Shown here piece by piece: positions 17,443-28,818 of a stretch of DNA of 59,549 nt. A program made the position numbers and the translations under genes. Under the pieces are notes generated by a model. That model made no database searches and was not told the origin of the DNA. It saw only the letters and a list, made by a program, of their open reading frames with translations. The number at the start of each line of letters is the position of its first letter. Position 1 is the stretch's first letter. This stretch comes from Natronococcus sp. A-GB7 (GTDB lineage Archaea > Halobacteriota > Halobacteria > Halobacteriales > Natrialbaceae), in the NCBI RefSeq assembly GCF_029688865.1, contig NZ_JARUKV010000030.1, forward strand, positions 1 through 59,549, written 5' to 3'.

Positions 17443-18758
17443 ACCTCGAGTTCCCCGACGCCGACGTCCTGCGGGCGACCAACGACCACACCGTCGCGGA
17501 CCTCCCGCGGTTCGCCGTCGCCCGCCGCAAGCGGGAGCTCGAGTCGGTCGACGACGTCGAGGCCGCGGCCAGGGCCGCAGTGGACGAGATCGACGCCTTC
17601 GACTCGCTCCCGGCGGGTGCGGAGGTCGCCGTCACGGCCGGTAGCCGCGGGATCCACGACATGCCCGCGACGCTTGCGGCCGCCGTCGACGAACTCCAAG
17701 AGCGGGGATTCGAACCGTACATCATCCCCGCGATGGGGAGTCACGGCGGGGCGACCGCCGAGGGCCAGCGCGAGACTCTCGAGGCGCTGGGCGTCACGCC
17801 CGAGCGGATGGGCTGTGAGATCCGTTCGTCGATGGCCGTCGAGGCCGTCGGCGAGGACGCGCTCGGCCGTCCCGTCTACGCCGCGAAGGACGCCCTCGAG
17901 GCGGACGCCGTCCTCCTCGCGAACCGTGTGAAGGTCCACACAGACTTCAACGGCGCCGTCGAGAGCGGACTCTCGAAGATCGCGGTTATCGGCCTCGGAA
18001 AACATCGCGGCGCCGAATCGCTGCACAACGCCGCTATCGCCACCGAGTTCGCCGACGTGATTCAGGACCGGGCGGGGATCCTCCTCGAGGAGACGCCGAT
18101 CGTCGGCGGCATCGCCCTGCTCGAGAACGCCGCCGACCGCGCGGCCCACATCGAGGGCGTACCCGCCGCCGAAATCCCCGAGCGCGAGCCCGAACTGCTC
18201 GAGAAGGCGCGGGGCTACTTCGCGCAGCTCCCCGTCGACGACCTCGATCTGCTCGTCGTCGACGAGGCCGGGAAGGAGAAATCGGGGACCGGGATGGACA
18301 CGAACGTCCTCGGGCGGTACTCCTTCCACGGCGAGGACGAACCCGAGTCGCCGTCGATCACGCGGGTGTACGTCCGCTCGCTGACCGAGCCCTCCCACGG
18401 CAACGCCCTCGGGGTGGGCCTCGCGGACTTCGTCCACCGCGACTACGTCGCCGACATCGACTTCGAGGACACGTACGTCAACATCGTCACGAGCGGCGAG
18501 ACCGATCGGGCGAAGATACCCTTCGTCGTCCCCGACGACGCGACCGCGTTCGTCGTCGCCTGTTCGACGACCGGGATCGCGGGACCGGAGGAGCTTCGGG
18601 CCGCCAGAATCCCGAGCACGATGGAGCCCGACTCGCTGGTCGTCTCCGAACCCGTTGCCGAGGAGTTGGCCGAGCGCGAGGACGTTGAGGTCGGCCCGCT
18701 CGAGCCGCTGTCGTTCGCGGACGAACGGCTGCCGCCGGATCCGTACGGACTCGAGTAG
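17439..18758 (+). CDS. LarA homologue (DUF2088), putative nickel-pincer hydroxyacid racemase/epimerase
   Basis: 439 aa, close to LarA (about 425). It is a diverged member, but the key residues can be matched in order: Arg70 (GSRGIHD), His102 (GSHGG), His167 (VKVHTDF), Lys180 (SGLSK) and His196 (SLHN). In Lactobacillus plantarum LarA the counterparts are Arg75, His108, His174, Lys184 (covalent pincer lysine) and His200; the Lys-to-His spacing of 16 is identical. LarA relatives racemise lactate, malate or phenyllactate, or epimerise gluconate at C2. The start overlaps pdxA2 by ATGA, so it belongs to the acid-sugar operon. I infer C2 epimerisation of a four-carbon sugar acid. No larBCE cofactor genes are in the window. 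Confidence 0.8.
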   Translation: MNLEFPDADVLRATNDHTVADLPRFAVARRKRELESVDDVEAAARAAVDEIDAFDSLPAGAEVAVTAGSRGIHDMPATLAAAVDELQERGFEPYIIPAMGSHGGATAEGQRETLEALGVTPERMGCEIRSSMAVEAVGEDALGRPVYAAKDALEADAVLLANRVKVHTDFNGAVESGLSKIAVIGLGKHRGAESLHNAAIATEFADVIQDRAGILLEETPIVGGIALLENAADRAAHIEGVPAAEIPEREPELLEKARGYFAQLPVDDLDLLVVDEAGKEKSGTGMDTNVLGRYSFHGEDEPESPSITRVYVRSLTEPSHGNALGVGLADFVHRDYVADIDFEDTYVNIVTSGETDRAKIPFVVPDDATAFVVACSTTGIAGPEELRAARIPSTMEPDSLVVSEPVAEELAEREDVEVGPLEPLSFADERLPPDPYGLE

Positions 18759-18771
18759 CTCCGGTAGCGGG

Positions 18772-19209
18772 TCAGCGCTCTTTTGGCTCTTCGGGGACGA
18801 CGACCACCGGGCGGTCGGCCTCGAGGAGCACCGACTGCGTGACGCTGCCGAACAGCGCCTTCCCGACCCGGGAGCGCTGTCGGCCGCCGATAACGACGTA
18901 CTCGGCGTCGACGTCGCTCGCGTACTCGAGAATCTCCGCTGCGGGATTGCCGCGGCGGCCGACGGTCTCGAACTCTCGGGTGAGGTCGGCCGCGGCGTTT
19001 TCGGCGGCCGTGGTGGCGACCCTCGATCGCTCCTCCTCCGAGAGCGACTCTCCCGCATCGAGGGCCTGATTGAGGAGGTGTTCGTGTTCCGAGTGCTCGT
19101 AGACCGAGAGTAGGTGCAGGGCTGTGTCGGACTGATCGGCCAGCGTTGCAGCCGCCTCTGCGACCGTCTTCGCTCCCGTCCCGCTGTCGACTGCGGCGAC
19201 AACTGTCAT
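18772..19209 (-). CDS. Universal stress protein (UspA family)
   Basis: 145 aa. It begins VVAAVDSGTGAKTVAEAA (after TM) and ends with GGRQRSRVGKALFGSVTQSVLL, an ATP-binding type loop in which the usual GSHG reads GGRQ. It lies convergent to the LarA homologue (13 bp apart) and divergent from the GntP permease, inside the acid-sugar locus. Usp genes are common beside transporters and may modulate them; no direct evidence here. Confidence 0.9.
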   Translation of the reverse strand: MTVVAAVDSGTGAKTVAEAAATLADQSDTALHLLSVYEHSEHEHLLNQALDAGESLSEEERSRVATTAAENAAADLTREFETVGRRGNPAAEILEYASDVDAEYVVIGGRQRSRVGKALFGSVTQSVLLEADRPVVVVPEEPKER

Positions 19210-19250
19210 GAGTCAACGGACAACACATTACTGCAAGTAAATTACGATTC

Positions 19251-19270
19251 GAACGCAAGACGTTGCGTTC
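19251..19270. promoter_or_regulatory. Perfect 8-bp inverted repeat in the uspA/gntP divergent promoter
   Basis: GAACGCAA-GACG-TTGCGTTC, perfect arms with a 4-bp centre. It sits 42 bp from the uspA start and 65 bp from the gntP start. Its position and symmetry suggest an operator, possibly of the IclR regulator encoded just downstream, although the half-site differs from the GTTCAGCTA dyads at 15 kb. Confidence 0.55.
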
Positions 19271-19334
19271 TCCGATCACGTGTACCGTCTATTATGTTAA
19301 TCAATAAGTACCCGTGATATGATGTTCCTCGTGC

Positions 19335-20702
19335 ATGGTACTCTCAAACCCGCTTATACCGTTCGTTATCGGGTTGGTCATCGCGGTGGTACTGTTAGTA
19401 TGGGTGAAGCTCCCGGCGTTCGTCGGGTTGATCATCGCGGCGATGGCGATCGGGGTGGTGACGCCACAGATCGCGTTCGACGCGGTTCCCGCGCAGGTCG
19501 CCGAGTCGTTCGGCGATGTGATGGTCTCGATCGGGATTCCGATCCTGATGGCCGCGATCATCGGCAAGACCCTAATGGACAGCGGGGCGGCCGAACGGAT
19601 CGTCCGCGCGTTCCGGTCGCTCACGGGCGAGGACCAGTCCGAGTGGGCGCTGATGGGCAGTAGCTACGTGCTGTCGATTCCGGTCTTCTTCGACAACGTG
19701 TTCTTCCTCCTCGCACCGCTCGGACGGTCGATGAAGGCGCGGACGGGCGTGAAGTTCTCGCTGTACATCTCCGTGTTGTGTGCCGGGGCGCTGGCGACGC
19801 ACATGCTCGTCCCGCCGACGCCAGGTCCGCTCGCGATGTCTGCCGAACTCGACGTCGACGTCGGGCTCGCGCTCCTGGTGGGGGTCGGGCTCGCGCTTCC
19901 GACGTCGCTGCTGGGCGGGATCGTCTACGGCCGATTCCTCCACAGCCGCGAGGACTTCCCGCTCCGTGAGGCGATGGGGTCGTCCCCGGAGAGCCTCAAG
20001 GAGAAAGCGGAGACGCCGGTCGACCAGCTTCCGGGGCTGTTCGAATCCTCGCTCCCGATCGCCGTCCCGGTCGTCTTCATCGCGTCCGCGACGATCACCG
20101 ACGCTCTCTTGGGAGACGGATCGTTCGTCGCCGACCTCGCGGCGTTCCTCGGCGATCCGAACTTCGCGCTGACTGCGGCGGCGATGCTCTCCGCGTTCAC
20201 GTTCTTCCGGATGGAGATGGACGGGGACCGCTCGCTGTTCAGCGACGAACTGACCGAGTCGATCAAGTCCGGGGGGAACATCATCGCGATCACCGCGGCC
20301 GGCGGGACCTTCGGCGCGATGCTCGAGATCGCCGGCGTCGGCCAGTACATTGCCGACGGACTCGTCGACTTCGGCCTGCCGCTACTGTTCGCCGGCTGGC
20401 TCGTAGCCGCCGTGATCCGCGTCGCCCAGGGGTCGGGCACCGTGGCAATCCTCACCGGCGCCGCCATGATGGCACCGCTGACCGGCGATCTCACGGCACA
20501 CCCCGTCTACATGATGATGGCCGTCGGCTTCGGCGGGATGATCGCGCCGTGGTACAACGACAGCGGGTTCTGGACCGTCAGCAAGATCGCGGGCATCACG
20601 CAGGCCGAGACGTTCAAGACGTACTCCGTCGTCGCGACGATTATGTCCGTCTCCGGGCTGATTCTCGTGCTTGCGGCTTCGGTCGTCATGCCGCTCACCT
20701 AG
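19335..20702 (+). CDS. gntP: GntP-family acid-sugar permease
   Basis: 455 aa with about 12 hydrophobic helices. Family blocks include IPILMAAIIGKTLMDSGAAERI, SIPVFFDNVFFLLAPL, HMLVPPTPGPLAMSAEL, AAVIRVAQGSGTVA and PWYNDSGFWTVSKIAG. GntP transporters are proton symporters for gluconate and related hydroxyacids. Its place between the kinase-dehydrogenase-epimerase operon and an IclR regulator suggests that it imports the four-carbon acid used by that operon. The start is ATG 19335. Confidence 0.93.
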   Translation: MVLSNPLIPFVIGLVIAVVLLVWVKLPAFVGLIIAAMAIGVVTPQIAFDAVPAQVAESFGDVMVSIGIPILMAAIIGKTLMDSGAAERIVRAFRSLTGEDQSEWALMGSSYVLSIPVFFDNVFFLLAPLGRSMKARTGVKFSLYISVLCAGALATHMLVPPTPGPLAMSAELDVDVGLALLVGVGLALPTSLLGGIVYGRFLHSREDFPLREAMGSSPESLKEKAETPVDQLPGLFESSLPIAVPVVFIASATITDALLGDGSFVADLAAFLGDPNFALTAAAMLSAFTFFRMEMDGDRSLFSDELTESIKSGGNIIAITAAGGTFGAMLEIAGVGQYIADGLVDFGLPLLFAGWLVAAVIRVAQGSGTVAILTGAAMMAPLTGDLTAHPVYMMMAVGFGGMIAPWYNDSGFWTVSKIAGITQAETFKTYSVVATIMSVSGLILVLAASVVMPLT

Positions 20703-20717
20703 GGAACGTCGTTTCGC

Positions 20718-21497
20718 TCACCCGGAGAACTTCGTTCCAACTTCGCTTCGAAGCCGTAGTTGGACCTCGTTTGCGGTCCCCGCTGCCAGATCTGGTAGCG
20801 TCTCCGTAAAGTACTCGCCGCTCAGTCGGTTCTCCGGGCCGGCGACCGCGATCGCACCGTACAGATCCTCCTCCTCGAGGACGACCGGGCTGGCAACGGC
20901 GCGCCAGCCGTCGATGTTCTCGCCGTCGTTGAGCGCGTACCCCCGTTCTGCGATTCGTTCCCGAGCGTCCTCGAGCTCGCCGCGGGTCGTGATCGTTCGC
21001 TCGGTGTGACGCTCGAGGCCGTGCTCGGCGACGATCTCGTCGACCCGATCGTCCGGTAGCGCCGCGAGGATCGCCTTTCCGCCCGCGATGGTGTGGAGGG
21101 CGCTTCGCGTGCCGATCGAGGCGTAGGGCTGGAGCGCGTCGCGTCCGAGCCCTCTCCCGGCGTAGACGCCCCGGCCGCGCTCCTCCACGATGTACCAGAC
21201 GATCTCGCCCGTCTCGTCGGCGAGTCGCTCGAGGGCGGGCTCGACGCGATCCGCGTAGGCGACGCCGTCTCTCGCGTAGGTGCCGTGCGTGAGAAACGCG
21301 AGGCTGAGATCGTACTCCCCGCCGTCGTTCGTCAGGTACCCCAGCCGGGTGAGCGTCGTCACGTAGTCGTGGACCGTACTTTTGGGGAGTTCGAGCGCGT
21401 CGGTCAGCTCGCTCACGCTGGCCCCGCCCTCCTCGCGAATGTGCTCGAGTATTTCGAACGCCCTGGCGACGGTGGTCAGCGGCACGTCGGCTGTCAT
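20718..21497 (-). CDS. IclR-family transcriptional regulator
   Basis: 259 aa from ATG 21497; the frame extends to 21563, but the extra residues are not family-like. Residues about 10-60 form a winged helix (AFEILEHIREEGGASVSELTDALELPKSTVHDYVTTL). The C-terminal effector domain contains GRDALQPYASIGTRSALHTIAGGKAILA and GYALNDGENIDGWRAVASPV. IclR proteins bind a small carboxylic acid and repress or activate neighbouring catabolic genes. It is convergent with gntP with a 15-bp gap. Likely targets are the promoters at about 15.03 and 19.25 kb. Confidence 0.93.
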   Translation of the reverse strand: MTADVPLTTVARAFEILEHIREEGGASVSELTDALELPKSTVHDYVTTLTRLGYLTNDGGEYDLSLAFLTHGTYARDGVAYADRVEPALERLADETGEIVWYIVEERGRGVYAGRGLGRDALQPYASIGTRSALHTIAGGKAILAALPDDRVDEIVAEHGLERHTERTITTRGELEDARERIAERGYALNDGENIDGWRAVASPVVLEEEDLYGAIAVAGPENRLSGEYFTETLPDLAAGTANEVQLRLRSEVGTKFSG

Positions 21498-22169
21498 TGG
21501 GCAGTTCTGGCCCGCTCGAGTCAATAAGCGTTCCGTCTTTGTAGAGCGGTGTCGTCCGCACATTTCGGACGTCTCTTTGCTACGTCTGGCTCACCGGAGA
21601 GTGCGACTGGAGTATCGGTCTCGAACGGGCGGTAGGGCGACGGTCCGAAACGCGCGTACTCCAAGCGGCCGGAACGCTTCGGGCGCACTACGGAGGGTCC
21701 GAAATAACCGGATAAGACGGCACAAAACCGTTTGAACGGGGAGGCTCCCTGTCCACCGTAGTGCCCGTTTCCGCGAGGGAAGAACGCATGGAGGAGTCGG
21801 TCAGCGAAACAGGAGCCATCGCTTACATCCATATGGCCGTAAATCTACGTTACGGTCCGGAACTGACGGACGTGTTCACTCTCAGAGATTCCGTCCTGCG
21901 ACGGATTTTTGATCCGCAGATTCGGTCGGAAACCGCAGATGGCACCATCTGGACGGACACGTTGTCGGAGTTCTGCGAATCGGTCGAGGTATCGTCCGGC
22001 CATTCCGGACGGGCTTCGCGAGGGAGATTTGCCACAAGACGCACACGACCGTTCACGCTGCGGCGGGGGGAGAAAACACGTCGTTTCTCTTCCGGCGACC
22101 GATCGCCCGGTCGGAGCCGTCGCATCGCCCGAATCGGTCGAATCGAACGTCACGGATCCGTTGTGACTC
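21498..22169. other. Intergenic region without a recognisable gene
   Basis: 672 bp between the start of iclR and the stop of the malic enzyme. Several open frames exist on both strands (for example 21761-22228 plus and 21845-22153 minus), but none has haloarchaeal acidic composition, a familiar motif or a clear start. It may hold a decayed gene. Confidence 0.4.
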
Positions 22170-24425
<2,256 letters not shown>

Positions 24426-24960
24426 GGGCAGTCATTTCCCGTAGGCCTACAAAAACGTACGGTTGACCGCATCGCTGTCCGACAGGCGTCACCCAATACT
24501 GTTCGCAGGTGTGCATTTCGCACGCTTTTGTAGTAGCAGCGAAAGGGGGTGATCGGTCCGATCCACCCTCGCCCTGTTCCGTATTGACGGCCGTCCTAAA
24601 TGGGTATAGAACACAGTATTGTACATTTCCGAATGCGAATATCGGGGGAGGGACGCTCGTTCGAAGTTCCGGTTCCGTACGAGTTCGACGCTCACTCACC
24701 GCTCACCGGTATAAAAGGGATCGAATCGATTCCACAGAAGGATCGAGATATCGGCGGTTTTCAGCTCGACAGGATACCGATCCCGAAGGAGGCCCAATAT
24801 TGTGTGATAGACACATACCTCTGGCTCAGAGTGCGAGGTTCCAGTTCGGTACGCTACTGATTTTGAATGCCCCGCCGCCGACACCTCCGAGCGAGACGCA
24901 TCGAACGGATTCTGACTCGAGCGCACCGCGCCCGAGCGCCCGTCCTCGGGACCCACCGAG
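24426..24960. other. Intergenic region, possible malic enzyme promoter, no gene seen
   Basis: 535 bp, AT-richer than its surroundings. It contains a 10-bp palindrome GTAGGCCTAC (24440-24449), inverted copies of CAATACTGT (24494-24502 plus, 24613-24621 minus) and a related CAATATTGTG at 24795. Open frames such as 24600-24860 (plus) or 24696-24956 (minus) have no recognisable motif and poor codon bias. Confidence 0.4.
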
Positions 24961-26010
24961 CTACTCCTCGCTCTCGTAGGGCTCGCCGACCGACGACGGC
25001 ATCCGCGTCTTCCCCCAGACGGTCAGGACGACGATCACGCCGACGTACGGCAACAGACCCATCAGCCGGCCAGAGACCGCGATGTCGACGGTCTGGAACT
25101 GGACCTGCAGTCCCTCGAGCCCGCCGAACAGCAGGGCGGCCAGGGCGGCCCCGATCGGGTTGTAGTTTCCGAACAGGTAGGCGACGATCGCGATCCAGCC
25201 GCGGCCGTCGACCATCGTGTCGCCGGTGCCGATGAACGTCCCGGCGTGGGCGAGCAACACCGCGCCGCCGAGGCCGGCCATCGCTCCCGAGAACAGTACG
25301 GTGGCGTACCGAACCCGGTTGACGTCGATCCCGGCGGTGTCGAGCGCGGTCGGGTTCTCGCCGGCGGCCTGGATCCAGTACCCGTACCGGGTGCGGTAGA
25401 GCACGACCCAGGCGGCGACGACGACGACGAGCGTCAGGACTACGAGCGGCGACTGGTTGAACAGGATCGACCCGACGACGGGGACCTCTGCGAGGTAGGG
25501 AACCGAGTAGCGGTTCATACTCGCCAGTCCCGGACTCCGGACGGTCCCCCACAGCAGCGAGGCGAGGAAGGGCGCGAACCCGAGACCGATGAACCACACC
25601 GCCAGGCCGGCGACGATCTGGTCGGCCTTGTACCGGATCAACAGCACGGCGTAGCCCGCCGTCAGCGCCAGCGAGACGCCGACCGCGGCGACGATGGCGA
25701 GCCAGACGTGGAGCTGGCTCGAGGCGCCGACCAGCGACAGCGTCGCCGCGGCGGTGATCGCCCCGAAGATCATGAACCCCTCGAGACCGATGTTGAAGAC
25801 GCCGCTCTTCTCGGCGTACAGTCCGCCGACAGCCGCTAGCGCGATCGGCGACGCCAGCATCAGCGTCCGGTTGAGAAAGCCGACCGTAAAAATGCGCTCG
25901 AGGGGGACGTCGAACCGGACGACGAGCACCGCGGCGAGCGCGACGGCCGCGAGCAACGCGAGCCCGCCGAGTCGCAGCCGTCGCCGACTCGTACCTGTAG
26001 CCAGGCTCAT
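24961..26010 (-). CDS. ABC importer permease (NupQ/BmpA-system type)
   Basis: 349 aa with 8-10 hydrophobic helices. It has the BPD_transp_2 pattern, including SPIALAAVGGLYAEKSGVFNIGLEGFMIFGAI and the cytoplasmic GENPTALDTAGIDVNRVRY loop that contacts the ATPase. It pairs with the permease encoded just upstream (ATGA overlap at 26007-26010). Systems of this type take up nucleosides or simple sugars. It is the last gene of a four-gene operon (BmpA, ATPase, two permeases). Confidence 0.92.
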   Translation of the reverse strand: MSLATGTSRRRLRLGGLALLAAVALAAVLVVRFDVPLERIFTVGFLNRTLMLASPIALAAVGGLYAEKSGVFNIGLEGFMIFGAITAAATLSLVGASSQLHVWLAIVAAVGVSLALTAGYAVLLIRYKADQIVAGLAVWFIGLGFAPFLASLLWGTVRSPGLASMNRYSVPYLAEVPVVGSILFNQSPLVVLTLVVVVAAWVVLYRTRYGYWIQAAGENPTALDTAGIDVNRVRYATVLFSGAMAGLGGAVLLAHAGTFIGTGDTMVDGRGWIAIVAYLFGNYNPIGAALAALLFGGLEGLQVQFQTVDIAVSGRLMGLLPYVGVIVVLTVWGKTRMPSSVGEPYESEE

Positions 26011-27137
26011 CCCTTCTCACCTCCAAGACCCGTCCGCTTGGCGAGCATCCGGAACAGCTCCGGGGCGGCGACGAACAGGACGACGATCCCAACGATGCCG
26101 TCGATCAGCTGGACGGGAACGTCGCTGTGGATCTGGACGTGCGAGCCCGAGGACTCGAGCGCGCCGAACAGCAGCGACGCGGGAACGACGCCCACGGGAT
26201 TGTTCGCCGCCAGCAGGCTGACGGCGATCGCGTCGAACCCGTAGGTGCCGATCCCGGAGGGATCGATGAAGTAGCCCTGAACCATGATCGCGAAGACGGC
26301 GCCGACGAGGCCGGCGACCATCCCCGACAGCGTCATCGTCGCGACGATCGTCCGCTGGGGATCGACCCCGGAGAACGTCGCCGCGCTGGCCTGGTAGCCG
26401 CTGGTGACCATGTCGTAACCGAAGCTCGTCCGGGTCATCCCGACGGCGACGACGCCGACGACGCCCAGCGCCAGCCCCAGCCCGAGAATCGAGAAGTTCG
26501 GGTCCGAGAACACGACCGATGGGAGGCCGACGCCCTCCGGGAGGTACTCGGTGCGAACCGAGCGGGCGTCCTCGGGGCGGAGGGGGCCGTCGACGGCCCA
26601 GCCGACGATCCCGATCGCGATGAAGTTGAGCATGATCGTCGTGATGATCTCGTTGGCGCCGTAGTAGGCCTTCAACACGCCCGGCAGCGCCGCGTACAGC
26701 CCGCCGGCGACGACCGCCGCGAGCAGCCCGACGAGCGTCAGCCCGACGCCGCCGAGCGTTCCGTTCGGGACGAACGGCGCCAGCCAGAGGATCGAGAGCA
26801 CGCAGGCGATCCCCCCGACGATCAGCTGACCCTGGACGCCGATGTTGAAGACGCCCGCCCGAAAGGCGATGGCGACGGCGACGCCCGCCAGGATGAACAG
26901 CGTCGTAAAGCGCAGCGTCCGGGTGAACGCACCCGTGCTCCCGACCGAGCCGACGACCAGCTGCTGGGCAAACAGTAGCGGGTTGTGCCCGGCCGCCGCC
27001 ACGACCACGAGGCCGATCAGCAGCGCCAGTCCGGTCGATCCGACCGCGATCCCGACCCGCTCGTACACCGATGCGTCGAGCAGTCGGGCCGCAACGCGGT
27101 CCAGCGCTCCCCGAACTCGACCCGGATCGTCGCTCAT
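26007..27137 (-). CDS. ABC importer permease (NupP/BmpA-system type)
   Basis: 376 aa with about 10 helices. A hydrophilic N-terminus of about 28 residues precedes the first helix. Conserved blocks are AFRAGVFNIGVQGQLIVGGI, YYGANEIITTIMLNFIAIGIVGW and GYQASAATFSGVDPQRTIV (coupling helix). It overlaps the ATPase gene upstream and the second permease downstream by ATGA, so the three are translationally coupled and probably form a heterodimeric channel. Confidence 0.92.
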   Translation of the reverse strand: MSDDPGRVRGALDRVAARLLDASVYERVGIAVGSTGLALLIGLVVVAAAGHNPLLFAQQLVVGSVGSTGAFTRTLRFTTLFILAGVAVAIAFRAGVFNIGVQGQLIVGGIACVLSILWLAPFVPNGTLGGVGLTLVGLLAAVVAGGLYAALPGVLKAYYGANEIITTIMLNFIAIGIVGWAVDGPLRPEDARSVRTEYLPEGVGLPSVVFSDPNFSILGLGLALGVVGVVAVGMTRTSFGYDMVTSGYQASAATFSGVDPQRTIVATMTLSGMVAGLVGAVFAIMVQGYFIDPSGIGTYGFDAIAVSLLAANNPVGVVPASLLFGALESSGSHVQIHSDVPVQLIDGIVGIVVLFVAAPELFRMLAKRTGLGGEKG

Positions 27138-28771
27138 CGCTCGCCGTCACCTCCGGTCCGTCGGTCGACCGTCGCCTCCGCGTCGGACTCCGACTGCGTC
27201 CCCTCGAGGTTCGACCGACCGTTCGTCTCGCGTTCGGCCCCCTCGTCGAGGCGCTGTCCGGCCATCAGGAGCCCGAGTTCGGCGTCGCTCGTCCCGGTGG
27301 GGTCGACCTCGTCGATGAACGTCCCCTCGTACATGACGACGATTCGATCCGCGAGCGCGCGGAGCTCGTCGAGCTTCGAGGAGATCAGGACGATCGCCAG
27401 CCCCTCCTCGCGGAGCTCGAGCAGGCGGTCGTGGATGAACTCGAGCGAGCCGACGTCGACCCCGCGAGTGGGATGGGCGGCGATCAGGGCGTCCGGGTCG
27501 TGACCGATCTCCCGGCCGACGACGAACTTCTGCTGGTTCCCGCCCGACAGCGAGCCCGCCGTCGCCGACGGATCCGGCGGGTGGACGTCGAACTCCTCGA
27601 TGATCTCCTCGGCGTGAGCCTCGACCGCCGACCAGTCGAGCCAGCCGTCGTTCGCGTACGGTGGGACCGTCTGGTTCCCGAGCAGGGCGTTCTTCACGAG
27701 GTCGTACTCCTGGACCAGCCCCTCGGCGTTGCGATCCTCGGGGATGGCGGCGATGCCGGCCTCGAGTCGTCGGCGCCGACCGACGTCCGTAACGTCGTCG
27801 CCGCGGAGACGAACCCGACCCGCGTCCGGGACGCGGTGGCCGGTCAGCGCCTCGATCAGCTCCGTCTGGCCGTTACCCTGGACGCCGGCGATCCCCAGGA
27901 TCTCGTGTTCCCGAACCGTGAGATCGATCTCGCTGACCCGCTCGAGGCCGCGATCGCCCGCGACCGACAGCTCCTCGGCCTCGAGGACCGGCTCGCCGGG
28001 TATCGCCTCGCGAGCCGGGCGGTCGAACGACACCTCGCGACCGACCATCATGCGGGCCAGTTCCTGACGGGAGGTGTCGGCCGCGGCGACGGTGTCGACG
28101 GCGCGGCCGTCCCGGAGGACGGTGATCCGGTCTGCCGCCGCGAGTACCTCTTCGAGCTTGTGGGAGATGAAGATCAGCGAGCGCCCGCTCGCCCGCAGCT
28201 CCTCGAGGAGGTCGAGCAGCCCGTCGACTTCCTGCGGGGTCAACACCGCGGTCGGCTCGTCGAGGATCAGGGTGTCGGCGCCCCGGTAGAGGCTCTTGAC
28301 GATCTCGACGCGCTGGCGGGTGCCCAGGTCGAGCTCCTCGACGGGCGTCTCGAGGTGGTCGTCGACGTCGAACCCGTAGCGGTCACACAGCGCCTCGATC
28401 TCCTCGCGGGCGGCGTCCTCGTCGACGAGCCCGCCGTCGACCGGTTCGTGACCGAGCACGACGTTCTGCAGGACCGTCATCGGCTCGACGAGCTGGAAGT
28501 GCTGGTGGATCATGCCGATCCCGGCGGCCATCGCGTCCTGGGGCGAGTCGAACGATCGCGGTTCGCCGTCGACGCGGATCGTCCCCGCGTCCTGGTCGTA
28601 CAGCCCGTAGAGGACGTTCATCAGCGTCGTCTTCCCCGAGCCGTTCTCGCCGAGCAGCGCGTGGATCGACTCCCGCTCGAGCCTGAAATCGACGCCGTCG
28701 TTCGCGACGACGTCGCCGAACGTCTTGGTGATCCCCTCGAGTCGAACCGCGGGCGGTGCATCAGCCGTCAT
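27134..28771 (-). CDS. ABC importer ATPase with two nucleotide-binding domains (NupO type)
   Basis: 545 aa. The first domain has Walker A GENGSGKTT, Q-loop MIHQHFQLVEPMTVLQN, a weak signature (LDLGTRQRVEIVK) and Walker B LILDEPTAVLTPQE. The second domain has GVQGNGQTE in place of Walker A, signature LSGGNQQKFVVGRE and a Walker B-like DALIAAHPTRGVD. This unequal pair is the normal pattern for sugar/nucleoside (RbsA/NupO) ATPases. The first domain is probably the active one, powering uptake with the two permeases downstream. It starts 47 bp after the BmpA gene. Confidence 0.93.
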   Translation of the reverse strand: MTADAPPAVRLEGITKTFGDVVANDGVDFRLERESIHALLGENGSGKTTLMNVLYGLYDQDAGTIRVDGEPRSFDSPQDAMAAGIGMIHQHFQLVEPMTVLQNVVLGHEPVDGGLVDEDAAREEIEALCDRYGFDVDDHLETPVEELDLGTRQRVEIVKSLYRGADTLILDEPTAVLTPQEVDGLLDLLEELRASGRSLIFISHKLEEVLAAADRITVLRDGRAVDTVAAADTSRQELARMMVGREVSFDRPAREAIPGEPVLEAEELSVAGDRGLERVSEIDLTVREHEILGIAGVQGNGQTELIEALTGHRVPDAGRVRLRGDDVTDVGRRRRLEAGIAAIPEDRNAEGLVQEYDLVKNALLGNQTVPPYANDGWLDWSAVEAHAEEIIEEFDVHPPDPSATAGSLSGGNQQKFVVGREIGHDPDALIAAHPTRGVDVGSLEFIHDRLLELREEGLAIVLISSKLDELRALADRIVVMYEGTFIDEVDPTGTSDAELGLLMAGQRLDEGAERETNGRSNLEGTQSESDAEATVDRRTGGDGER

Positions 28772-28818
28772 GCTGTCGCTGTGGATCTGTAATCATGGAG
28801 TGGCTCCCGAGCGGGGCC

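Noticed and set aside
17199-19202. 667-codon minus-strand frame across the LarA homologue and uspA
   Set aside because: Shadow of two genes with clear families; the Ser/Arg-rich N-terminus is an alternative-frame reading of uspA.
24600-24860. 86-codon plus ORF upstream of the BmpA-system permease
   Set aside because: No motif, weak codon bias, overlaps other equally plausible frames on the minus strand.
27071-28792. 573-codon plus-strand frame opposite the ABC ATPase
   Set aside because: Antisense shadow of a two-domain ATPase with all motifs present.
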